NCBI RefSeq assembly: GCF_900142695.1
Contig: NZ_FRBU01000030.1
Coordinates: 1 to 38,184 of the forward strand
Direction: 5' to 3'
DNA from: Flavobacterium xanthum
GTDB taxonomy: Bacteria; Bacteroidota; Bacteroidia; Flavobacteriales; Flavobacteriaceae
DNA: 38,184 nucleotides
Position numbers and translations under genes: made by a program. This document shows positions 1 through 6,265 of the stretch, piece by piece (the stretch's first letter is position 1; every line of letters begins with the position of its first letter). The notes beneath the pieces are model-generated. The model worked only from the letters and a program-made list of their open reading frames with translations, did not search any database and was not told the DNA's origin.

Positions 1-990
1 CCAACAGCCCAGAGGAGTGATATCTGATTTTTTTCCATAAGCTTTGTATCCTGCATATCCGTCTGTTTGCAAGTAACCTTTAAAGTTTTGCAAAATAGGT
101 AGTGCAGCGCTACTTGCACGAGTAGGGCTGTAATTGAACATAACAAGCTTGGATATTGGGGCATGATACACCCAATAATAACCCAGATGCGTTTTGTCTT
201 TTTTCTTGTCGTCTAAAACCTTGATGGTGGTTTCATCCACTTGAAGATAACCTTCATTTTTAATATCCATTACCAGCTTCTCATACAAGGGTTTTAAAGC
301 ATCCATGCTCTGAGCAGCCCAACCCTCTATTGTAGAAGAAGCAATATCGATATCTTCTCTAGAGAACCGTTGCTTTTGACGATATAGCGGAAGGTGATCC
401 ACATATTTATCTACTAAGATAGTGGCTAGTAGTCCTTCTGAGGGTATTCCTTTGTCTATGATTCTTTCGGGTAAATCCCCGATGGATATCTTGGTGTTGT
501 CTTTATCCTTAGTAGCATATTTGTAGCGGATGTATCTTTTAATCTTAAAGTATCCCGGTACATAGTCTAAAACATCTGTAGTTTCTTTACCGATACAAAC
601 CTGATCAGACAAATCTCCTTCAGGATAAATCTCAATTTCTTCAACTGGTAAGTGATCTGGTAATTTAGCTCTTCCAGGATGTTTTTTCTTCGCTCGAGAA
701 TAAGTAATCTCTTCTTTGATGATTTCTTCTTGTTCCAGAGCAACTTCTGCAGAAATATCTAAGGGAAGCGTCATTTGATTAGGATCTTCAAAACGCTCCC
801 GCTTTTGACCAAACTGCATGCGGCGTAGCAATTCTACTTGACGTTGTAATTCTACTGTTTTTTCTTCAAGTTCTGCTATCTTCCCTCTTTCTTTAGAGAG
901 TTCTTTATCTTGCTTGGAAATAGTCTTTTGAGCTTTAGTTAAAAGTGACAAAAGTTCTTTATTTGATACGTTTTCCATGTTTATTTCCAT
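1..990 (-). CDS. tnpC: IS66 transposase TnpC, C-terminus cut by window edge
   Basis: The minus strand is open from ATG 990 to base 1, giving 330 visible codons; the C-terminus is missing because the window ends. The N-terminal 50 residues or so are a coiled coil (ISKQDKELSKERGKIAELEE) followed by LLRRMQFGQKRERF, typical of the IS66 leader. A zinc-binding-type or linker region follows, then the catalytic domain with YVDHLPLYRQKQRF, SSTIEGW and LQVDETTIKVLDD. The DET is the first acidic residue of the DDE triad. Later matches are GYYWVYH and YLQTDGYAGY, the second acidic block. ATG 978 is an alternative start four codons downstream. It catalyses transposition of the element. Confidence 0.9.
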   Translation of the reverse strand, partial: MEINMENVSNKELLSLLTKAQKTISKQDKELSKERGKIAELEEKTVELQRQVELLRRMQFGQKRERFEDPNQMTLPLDISAEVALEQEEIIKEEITYSRAKKKHPGRAKLPDHLPVEEIEIYPEGDLSDQVCIGKETTDVLDYVPGYFKIKRYIRYKYATKDKDNTKISIGDLPERIIDKGIPSEGLLATILVDKYVDHLPLYRQKQRFSREDIDIASSTIEGWAAQSMDALKPLYEKLVMDIKNEGYLQVDETTIKVLDDKKKDKTHLGYYWVYHAPISKLVMFNYSPTRASSAALPILQNFKGYLQTDGYAGYKAYGKKSDITPLGCW

Positions 991-1039
991 GAAGTAAATA
1001 TACGCAAAAACCTTGGTATGACCAAGGTTTAAAGGCGTT

Positions 1040-1378
1040 TTACTCTAAAGAAAACCTCCTTTTTTTATTGCTTTTTATGATTTGAATTCCTTCGATGATC
1101 AACACCAAATCACTCCAATTAATAGCTACTTTATTACTGGTTGAACCAGCAAAGGTTCCTTGCTCTAAGCGCTTGTGATAAAGAACAAAACCACCGGATT
1201 CCCAATGTAAAAGCTTCATCTGATTATTTTTTCGATTGATAAAAATGAATACCTCCCCACTATGTGCGACACGACCTAATTCATTAGTGACAAGACCACT
1301 CAAACCATTAAAGCTTTTACGCATATCACAAACTTGGGGATAGAGTAAAAAGATATGTGAACTACTTAGACTAAACAT
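1040..1378 (-). CDS. tnpB: IS66 accessory protein TnpB
   Basis: A 112-residue protein of the usual TnpB size. It contains the family signature around CDMRKSFNGLSGLV (residues 17-30), then GEVFIFINRKNNQMKLLHWE and a GGFVLYHKRLEQGTF block. TnpB is needed for IS66 transposition, but its biochemical role is not well defined. Its ATG overlaps the last base of the tnpA stop (TAATG), so the two are probably translationally coupled. tnpC follows 49 nt downstream. No frameshift is seen. Confidence 0.92.
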   Translation of the reverse strand: MFSLSSSHIFLLYPQVCDMRKSFNGLSGLVTNELGRVAHSGEVFIFINRKNNQMKLLHWESGGFVLYHKRLEQGTFAGSTSNKVAINWSDLVLIIEGIQIIKSNKKRRFSLE

Positions 1379-1659
1379 TAATACAGGTTTACTAAAGCTG
1401 AAAGTTCACTTAAATTATCCGTATCCACTCGCAGCACAACTCCATTAGGGTATACGATTTCGTATTTGTTTTCTAAAGCGAAAACTGGTTTTTTCAGTGC
1501 AATAAAACCTCCGCTTTGTGCTTCTTCATTTTTGCTTTTTCGTATCCAATAGCTGAAGGTTCCTAATTTAATACCTGCTTGATCGCAATACGCTTGTTGT
1601 GAAAGTCCACTTTGTTTCCAAGATTCAACTCGGGATAACATAAATTCATTTTTGTCCAT
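1378..1659 (-). CDS. tnpA: IS66 accessory protein TnpA
   Basis: A 93-residue protein with an N-terminal helix-turn-helix-like stretch, WKQSGLSQQAYCDQAGIKLG (residues 14-33), then TFSYWIRKSK, the usual opening of the short IS66 orfA product. The C-terminal half, with IVYPNGVVLRVD, matches the region seen in Bacteroidota TnpA proteins. It is the first gene of the element and lies about 50 nt inside the terminal repeat. It is probably a DNA-binding or regulatory component of the transposition machinery. Confidence 0.88.
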   Translation of the reverse strand: MDKNEFMLSRVESWKQSGLSQQAYCDQAGIKLGTFSYWIRKSKNEEAQSGGFIALKKPVFALENKYEIVYPNGVVLRVDTDNLSELSALVNLY

Positions 1660-1710
1660 GTCTAAATTGTTTAGAACAAAACTACTACCTTAGGTTAATC
1701 TAAAAAATAT

Positions 1711-1730
1711 GTGGTTCGTCGGGCGGATAC
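1711..1730. repeat. Probable IS66 terminal inverted repeat
   Basis: The 20-mer is much more GC-rich than the DNA on either side. Read inward it starts GTATCCGCCCGACG, close to the GTA-starting ends of IS66 elements. It sits 51 bp upstream of tnpA, as expected. The partner repeat is outside the window, so the exact boundary is inferred. Confidence 0.6.
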
Positions 1731-1795
1731 TGTATAACATCTTACTCGATTTTGTTGAGATAGCAGAAATAGATGAATTCGGCTACAAAGAGTAA
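1731..1795 (+). pseudogene. C-terminal remnant of a gene cut by the IS66 element (tentative)
   Basis: Directly outside the proposed IS66 end, one frame reads YNILLDFVEIAEIDEFGYKE and then TAA at 1793-1795. It has a plausible amino-acid composition and no start codon of its own. It may be the last codons of a gene that the element interrupted. I do not recognise the family, and 20 codons are too few to exclude chance. Confidence 0.25.
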
Positions 1796-1962
1796 AGTAA
1801 GTACTAAAGTTCCTGTCACTGAAATTTTATAATCCAAATATAAGAATTATTTTATAAAAAAAATATTGCTTTATAAAGTGAAATTAAATTTTCACCCTTG
1901 TTATAATTCAAAAAAAAACTGAAATAGGACATCATAAAAAAGGGTTTTAAAAAATCAGATCA

Positions 1963-2168
1963 CTATGCTTTTTTGGCACTCAGATTTTTCAACATTTCTA
2001 TAGTCATACTTGCTAAATCAAATTTATATTTCCATCCCCAATCTTCTCTGGCTTCAGCATCATTGATACTTGCTGGCCAACTATCGACTATTTTTTTAAT
2101 CATTCTTTTAAAATATCACTAAAAGTGGGTATTGTTCGTTGTAAAACTTTGCTTATTTTTATGAAATA
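1963..2168 (-). pseudogene. Decayed extra copy of the 3' end of tdh
   Basis: Read on the minus strand this encodes a degraded version of the last 65-70 codons of the threonine dehydrogenase at 4315-5253. The first part reads KVLQRTIPTFSDI (intact gene: EIQKHIPEFTVTY). After a frameshift and stop it continues KKIVDSWPASINDAEAREDW, then YKFDLASMTIEMLKNL and TAG at 1963-1965. The alignment has a constant offset of 2340 bp. Bases 2029-2096 match 4369-4436 at 67 of 68 positions, while the flanking parts are clearly diverged. There is no start or dinucleotide-binding domain, so it is not functional as an enzyme. Confidence 0.85.
2029..2096. repeat. 68-bp direct repeat, copy 1 (tdh 3' end)
   Basis: Same orientation and 67/68 identical to 4369-4436; the only mismatch is at 2087/4427. 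Bases 2029-2086 are an exact 58-bp match. Together the copies bracket the two lipoprotein-type genes at 2248-4136. Confidence 0.95.
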
Positions 2169-2190
2169 TTAATTAACTAAAAAAATATGA

Positions 2191-2222
2191 AAACAAACAA
2201 ACAAACAAACAAACAAACAAAC
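2191..2222 (+). repeat. (AAAC)8 tetranucleotide tract at a gene start
   Basis: Eight perfect AAAC units start two bases after ATG 2187-2189. The tract has no stop codon in any frame. In the present state ATG 2187 reads 13 codons (MKTNKQTNKQTNE) and stops at TGA 2226-2228. Losing one unit or gaining two would fuse this ATG to the lipoprotein frame at 2248 and build a complete signal peptide. This is the pattern of a slipped-strand phase-variation switch. Confidence 0.9.
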
Positions 2223-2247
2223 GAGTGACTTAAGATGCAAAATTATA

Positions 2248-3549
2248 TTGCTTTTTATGAGTTTTACTCTTTCTTTTATGCATTCTTGCAGTACCGACGA
2301 AATATTGTTGCAGAATGATTCAAATATTCAAACCGTATCAAGAGAAGAGGCGATTCAGTTTTTACAACAAAATCCGCTAAAAGGTAGCGGTAACAAAACA
2401 TCCAAAACGACTACTTTGTCTAATTATGATGCGATAACGCTAGAAAAAATAACAAATAGCGATCAATTGTTAACTGTAATTCCTTTGCCTGATAATGACA
2501 AACAACAAAACAGTAGAGTATTATTGCTTACAGTAAACGACACATTAAAAAGTGCGGTTTTTACAATGTATCCTGATGTTGACCAAAGCACAAAAGAGTT
2601 TTCAGGTCGAGTACTAATCACTAGCATGAGCGGTGACTTTTTTAAGGGATTTAGAATGAAAAATGGATACATTATCTCGAAATTCATAAAAGAGACATCT
2701 CTTAATAAAACGAATAAAATAGAAAGCAAATCCACATTAGCATACGCTACAGAGCCAATAAAATTGCACGAAGTAATAATTCCTGCAAGAAAACCCGTTC
2801 AAAGCCTAACCGTGGCTTACCTGTACGTGTATTCTTGGGAGATCGAATCCAGCAGTTACTCTGATCTTTATTGGGGTTTTGGCGGCGGCGGCGGTGGTAG
2901 CGGTGGAAGTGCTGAACCTGTGGTTGAAGATCCTTGCGATCAATTAAAAACACAAAATAGCAATACCGATTATTTATCTAAAATACAATCTCTTAAAAAA
3001 AATACAGGTCTAAAAAATGAAACAGGATTTATTGAAAATAAAGATGGCACTTTTAAGGATCTAATAAACACCACCAATGACGGCTTGGATATTCCTAAAG
3101 ATGCAAATACAATTGGTTTTAATCACACCCACATTGATGATTATGAATCAGGCGATTATGATGAGGATGGGAATGCCATAATAAATCAACCAATAAAAAT
3201 ATTTTCTCCAAAGGATGTAATGACATTTATAATATTGCTTAATAATGCCAATAGACAAAATATAAGTTTAGGTTCCATTTATGGAAAAGTCATATCTAGT
3301 TCCAACACTTATACATTAAAATTTGAAGGCGTAATAAGTGACATCAACCAAAGTATTCCTTTTGATAAAGTACTTGATAGGAATTACCAAAAAGCAATAA
3401 AGAAGAACGGTCTAGAAAATGGTTTTTTACAATTCCTACAAGACACTGGAATAAAAGGCGTTTCACTTTATAAAGTAAACACAGATGGAACCGCAGAAAA
3501 AAAATCACTTGATGCAAATAATAATATAGTAACAACACCTTGTTCCTAA
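2248..3549 (+). CDS. Secreted lipoprotein with JAMM-like domain, apparently phase-variable
   Basis: The annotated frame starts at TTG 2248 and gives 433 residues. The hydrophobic start LLFMSFTLSFMHSC leads to a probable lipidation cysteine, but no basic n-region is available in frame. That region (MKTNKQTNK..RCKII) is encoded by ATG 2187 across the (AAAC)8 tract and is out of frame with eight units. The N-terminal half is unrecognised. A Gly-rich linker lies at about 211-222. The C-terminal domain has Glu258 (NETGFI), His293-x-His295 (NHTH) and Ser320-x-x-Asp323 (FSPKD), the spacing type of a JAMM/JAB metallopeptidase site, with a long acidic loop between the HxH and SxxD parts. The metal site is inferred from the motif only. 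The gene is followed by a second secreted protein 17 nt downstream and lies inside the tdh-repeat islet. Confidence 0.75.
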   Translation: MLFMSFTLSFMHSCSTDEILLQNDSNIQTVSREEAIQFLQQNPLKGSGNKTSKTTTLSNYDAITLEKITNSDQLLTVIPLPDNDKQQNSRVLLLTVNDTLKSAVFTMYPDVDQSTKEFSGRVLITSMSGDFFKGFRMKNGYIISKFIKETSLNKTNKIESKSTLAYATEPIKLHEVIIPARKPVQSLTVAYLYVYSWEIESSSYSDLYWGFGGGGGGSGGSAEPVVEDPCDQLKTQNSNTDYLSKIQSLKKNTGLKNETGFIENKDGTFKDLINTTNDGLDIPKDANTIGFNHTHIDDYESGDYDEDGNAIINQPIKIFSPKDVMTFIILLNNANRQNISLGSIYGKVISSSNTYTLKFEGVISDINQSIPFDKVLDRNYQKAIKKNGLENGFLQFLQDTGIKGVSLYKVNTDGTAEKKSLDANNNIVTTPCS

Positions 3550-3566
3550 TTTTAATAAAATAAAAA

Positions 3567-4136
3567 ATGAAAAAACTACTTATTTTAGGATTTATAATGA
3601 TTTTCCATTTATCCTGCAAAGCACAATCAATAATGCCAATAGAAACTATGACAAATTATATATATAAAGAAAATGGTATTCCAAAAACTATAACTTACTT
3701 TAAGGATATTAACCATTTGCTTGATAAATATGTAGGTACGTGGAAAGGCACTTATAATAATAGAAACTTTGAATTTAGTATTACAAAATATACTAGTATT
3801 TACGAAGGTTTATCACAAGATGAACTTCTGATACGATATATTATTACAACGACTAACGGAACAATTATAGAGGATACGCGTTCTGAAACTAATGATAATT
3901 GTTCAATTGAAGGGAACTTTATTAAAAATGCGTATTATGCCTTAACTTATTCAGGCAGAGATACACAATGCGGTCAATCAGGCAATGTATTTATTACAAT
4001 GGTAAAAAACACTGGTAATACTCAAATGAAACTATTTTTAGAACAAGACCAAGTACTCCTACATGAAGAAATATGTCCTAATGGTCGTTCTCCGCAAGTT
4101 TTACCAATGGATCAAATACTTTTAACAAAACAATAG
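3567..4136 (+). CDS. Small secreted lipoprotein, DUF6705-like
   Basis: A 189-residue protein with a typical Bacteroidota lipoprotein signal, MKKLLILGFIMIFHLSC, where Cys17 is the likely lipid site. The mature part begins around KAQSIMPIET and carries YVGTWKGTYNNRNFEF, the feature I associate with flavobacterial DUF6705 proteins, a group of unknown function with many paralogs per genome. Two cysteine-containing stretches (DNCSIEG and DTQCGQSG) could form a disulphide. It starts 17 nt after the JAMM-like lipoprotein gene, so the two are probably one transcript. Its AT-rich codon use fits the islet. The family assignment is from memory of the motif. Confidence 0.8.
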   Translation: MKKLLILGFIMIFHLSCKAQSIMPIETMTNYIYKENGIPKTITYFKDINHLLDKYVGTWKGTYNNRNFEFSITKYTSIYEGLSQDELLIRYIITTTNGTIIEDTRSETNDNCSIEGNFIKNAYYALTYSGRDTQCGQSGNVFITMVKNTGNTQMKLFLEQDQVLLHEEICPNGRSPQVLPMDQILLTKQ

Positions 4137-4267
4137 TATTTGGCTCAAAATACTAATCGTTTCTAAAATAGTTACATACATGTTTAATATGTTCAAATCT
4201 TAGTATTGTATTTAGATTAATAAAATAACCTTACAGAATTACCTTATGTAAAGATTAAACACTATAA

Positions 4268-4298
4268 AAATGCCGCAAAATCATCTTTTGCGGCATTT
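4268..4298. terminator. Bidirectional terminator hairpin
   Basis: Perfect 13-bp inverted repeat, AAATGCCGCAAAA at 4268-4280 and its complement at 4286-4298, with a 5-nt loop. Short A and T runs on both sides make it suitable for the convergent pair, the lipoprotein operon (plus) and tdh (minus). Confidence 0.85.
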
Positions 4299-4314
4299 CA
4301 TATTTTGAATAGGT

Positions 4315-5253
4315 TTACTTCAAATGCTCCAGCATATCCACCGTCATCATTTCCAAATCAAATTCATGTTTCCATCCCCAATCTTCTCTGGCTTCAGCAT
4401 CATTGATACTTGCTGGCCAACTATCGGCTATTTTTTGACGAAAGTCAGGATTATAAGTAACTGTAAATTCAGGAATATGTTTCTGGATTTCGGCAGCAAT
4501 TTCTGTTGGTGTAAAACTCATCGCGGCTAGATTGTACGAAGATCGAATTTTGATTTCTTCAACGGGAGCTTGCATAATTTGAATGGTCGCAGCAATCGCA
4601 TCATCCATATACATCATTGGCATTTTAGTTTCGGAGGATAAAAAACATTCGTAAGTTTTATCAGCAAGTGCTTTGTGAAAAATATCAACTGCATAATCCG
4701 TAGTTCCACCACCAGGAGGCGATGACCAGCTGATTAAACCCGGATAACGGATGCTTCTTACATCAACACCAAAAATATTATGGTAGTATTCACACCATCT
4801 TTCGCCCGCTTGTTTGCTGATTCCGTACACCGTTGAAGGCTCCATAATCGTGTATTGAGGCGTATTTTCTTTTGGAGTTGTGGGTCCAAAAACGGCAATA
4901 CTCGAAGGCCAAAATATCTTTTTTATTTTTCCGGCTTTCGCCAAATTCAAAACGTGAAACAACGAATTCATATTTAAATCCCAAGCAAAGGCTGGGTTTT
5001 TCTCTGCTGTCGCTGATAATAAAGCAGCCATCAAATATACATCGGTGATTTGATGCAGCTCTACTAAATGTTCAATTTGATTAAAATCCAACGCATTCAC
5101 CACTTCAAATGGTCCGGAATTAACGACATCGATATTCAATTTTCTGATATCGGAAGCAATTACATTTTCGGTTCCGTAAATGGAGCGTAACTTTTGCGTA
5201 AGCTCCGTTCCTATTTGGCCACAAGCGCCTATAATCAATATTTTAGTACTCAT
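4315..5253 (-). CDS. tdh: L-threonine 3-dehydrogenase, SDR type
   Basis: NAD-dependent oxidation of L-threonine to 2-amino-3-ketobutyrate, in the cytosol. The protein is 312 residues, the same length as I recall for the characterised Flavobacterium frigidimaris enzyme. It has the Rossmann motif GACGQIG (9-15), then Ser117/Ser118 in FWPSSIAVFG, and the SDR pair Tyr143/Lys147 in YGISK. The C-terminal DSWPASINDAEAREDWGW is typical of this group. ATG 5253 is chosen because a TATCTTTG -7 element lies at 5273-5280, downstream of the possible TTG at 5292, which would therefore not be transcribed. The 3' end is duplicated at 1963-2168. A terminator follows 17 bp after the stop. Confidence 0.93.
   Translation of the reverse strand: MSTKILIIGACGQIGTELTQKLRSIYGTENVIASDIRKLNIDVVNSGPFEVVNALDFNQIEHLVELHQITDVYLMAALLSATAEKNPAFAWDLNMNSLFHVLNLAKAGKIKKIFWPSSIAVFGPTTPKENTPQYTIMEPSTVYGISKQAGERWCEYYHNIFGVDVRSIRYPGLISWSSPPGGGTTDYAVDIFHKALADKTYECFLSSETKMPMMYMDDAIAATIQIMQAPVEEIKIRSSYNLAAMSFTPTEIAAEIQKHIPEFTVTYNPDFRQKIADSWPASINDAEAREDWGWKHEFDLEMMTVDMLEHLK
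4369..4436. repeat. 68-bp direct repeat, copy 2 (inside tdh)
   Basis: Lies near the 3' end of the intact tdh gene and matches 2029-2096 at 67 of 68 positions in the same orientation. It encodes most of the conserved SWPASINDAEAREDW segment. Identity extends to synonymous positions, so protein-level constraint alone does not explain it. Confidence 0.95.
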
Positions 5254-5272
5254 TTTTATCTGTTTTGAAAAA

Positions 5273-5280
5273 CAAAGATA
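5273..5280 (-). promoter_or_regulatory. Bacteroidota -7 element of tdh
   Basis: Minus-strand TATCTTTG, an exact TAnnTTTG match, ends 20 bp before ATG 5253. No clear -33 TTG is present at the usual 19-nt spacing. Confidence 0.55.
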
Positions 5281-5609
5281 ACGTTTTCGCAAATATCATA
5301 ATTTTGATATAAATGATGATAAATATCTTAAAATGATAGTAATACTTTAGATGATTTATTAATTGTCCTTTTTTTTAAATATAAAAAATGCTGCTGGGCT
5401 GTAAATTTAGTAGTCAAAAATGTGATTTGCACTCAACGATTAATTTTATCAAAATAGCGTACTAAAAATTCTAAAAGTGCTCTAGAGTGATTTCAATTTT
5501 ATTTTCAGAGACAATACCTTTTTTGACACCTTTATTTATAGATTGTTTATCCTAAAATAAAATACTTTTTTAGGAGGTAAAAAAGCATAAAGCATTCCCA
5601 TTTCTGGAA
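5281..5609. other. Non-coding AT-rich spacer
   Basis: Spacer between the divergent tdh and the mfd operon. I see no credible gene, tRNA or repeat family member here. It contains short poly-T runs and a small palindrome around CTCTAGAG, but nothing I can assign. Confidence 0.5.
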
Positions 5610-5640
5610 TTCGTTATTGTAGATTTACTTCGTAACTTTG
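5610..5640 (+). promoter_or_regulatory. Promoter of the lipoprotein-mfd operon
   Basis: TAACTTTG at 5633-5640 is an exact TAnnTTTG -7 element, with a weak TTCG 19 nt upstream in the -33 position. It ends only 7 bp before ATG 5648. A short or absent leader is therefore likely if the first ATG is used; ATG 5660 (fifth codon) is an alternative start. Confidence 0.55.
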
Positions 5641-5647
5641 TGCTTTA

Positions 5648-6265
5648 ATGAAATTAAAAATGAAATACAAATTCGCCGTTTTCTTTTCTCTGGTTTTTCT
5701 ATTGTTCTCTTGTAAAAATGAGGATGAAAAACGCATTGCGGAAAACAAAAAAGAGATACAAAGAAGAGAAATCATATTTACCAATATACAGAAAGGATGG
5801 GTTTTCTATGATACTCCGGTAACAGAAGCTTCTGAAAACAGTATAGCAACTTGGAGTGAATGGCGAATTTTTTTAGCAGAATTAGCGCAAAAACCCAAAA
5901 AAACGATTGGTGCTTTTCAGCAAAAATCAAAGTCGCTTACCAAAAAAGCAATGGCTTTAAATGATAACATTCCTTTTGAATTTAGTAAACCACAGATAAA
6001 AAGCAGGATTTCGACCTTAATTACTAAAGTTCAAATGCTGGATTTATTCCTTAATCTAGATAATATTCCAGATAAAAAAGTGACGCAGTTAGTTGCTGAA
6101 ATTAATTTGGAACTCGTTTCCTTACAAAGACAAATGGACAAAATTGTTGACAAAAGTAACATTCCAGTCGAAGAAGGAGAATCTGACTTATTGAAAATGA
6201 TGGATACCACAAGAGCCATTCCTAATACACCAATCATAGATCCAAATATTCCACGCGTTGAGTAA
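5648..6265 (+). CDS. Predicted lipoprotein upstream of mfd
   Basis: A 205-residue protein with the signal peptide KYKFAVFFSLVFLLFSC, whose cysteine at about residue 22 is a good lipidation site. The mature part starts with a charged, probably coiled-coil stretch (NEDEKRIAENKKEIQRRE) and is otherwise mostly helical, with a Pro-rich end (NTPIIDPNIPRVE). I do not recognise a domain of known function. Its stop overlaps the TTG start of mfd by 8 bases, so mfd is probably translated by coupling to this gene. The functional link to transcription-coupled repair is unknown and may be only positional. Confidence 0.85.
   Translation: MKLKMKYKFAVFFSLVFLLFSCKNEDEKRIAENKKEIQRREIIFTNIQKGWVFYDTPVTEASENSIATWSEWRIFLAELAQKPKKTIGAFQQKSKSLTKKAMALNDNIPFEFSKPQIKSRISTLITKVQMLDLFLNLDNIPDKKVTQLVAEINLELVSLQRQMDKIVDKSNIPVEEGESDLLKMMDTTRAIPNTPIIDPNIPRVE

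Larger units (their letters stand above)
1..1730 (-). mobile_element. IS66-family insertion sequence, right part only
   Basis: Three minus-strand genes in the order tnpA, tnpB, tnpC form the classic IS66 layout. The tnpC end and the distal inverted repeat lie beyond base 1. The visible boundary is placed at 1730, where a GC-rich 20-mer that starts GTATCC when read into the element ends. IS66 ends usually begin with GTA, which supports the placement. IS66 elements normally make an 8-bp target duplication, which would be bases 1731-1738, but the other copy is outside the window. The genes look intact as far as they are visible. Confidence 0.85.

Noticed and set aside
4324..4530. Plus-strand open frame antisense to tdh
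   Set aside because: It mirrors a well-supported gene on the other strand, with no start signal or protein-like pattern.
5254..5292. Longer tdh starting at TTG 5292
   Set aside because: The extra 13 residues do not fit the family, and the -7 element at 5273-5280 would lie inside the coding region.
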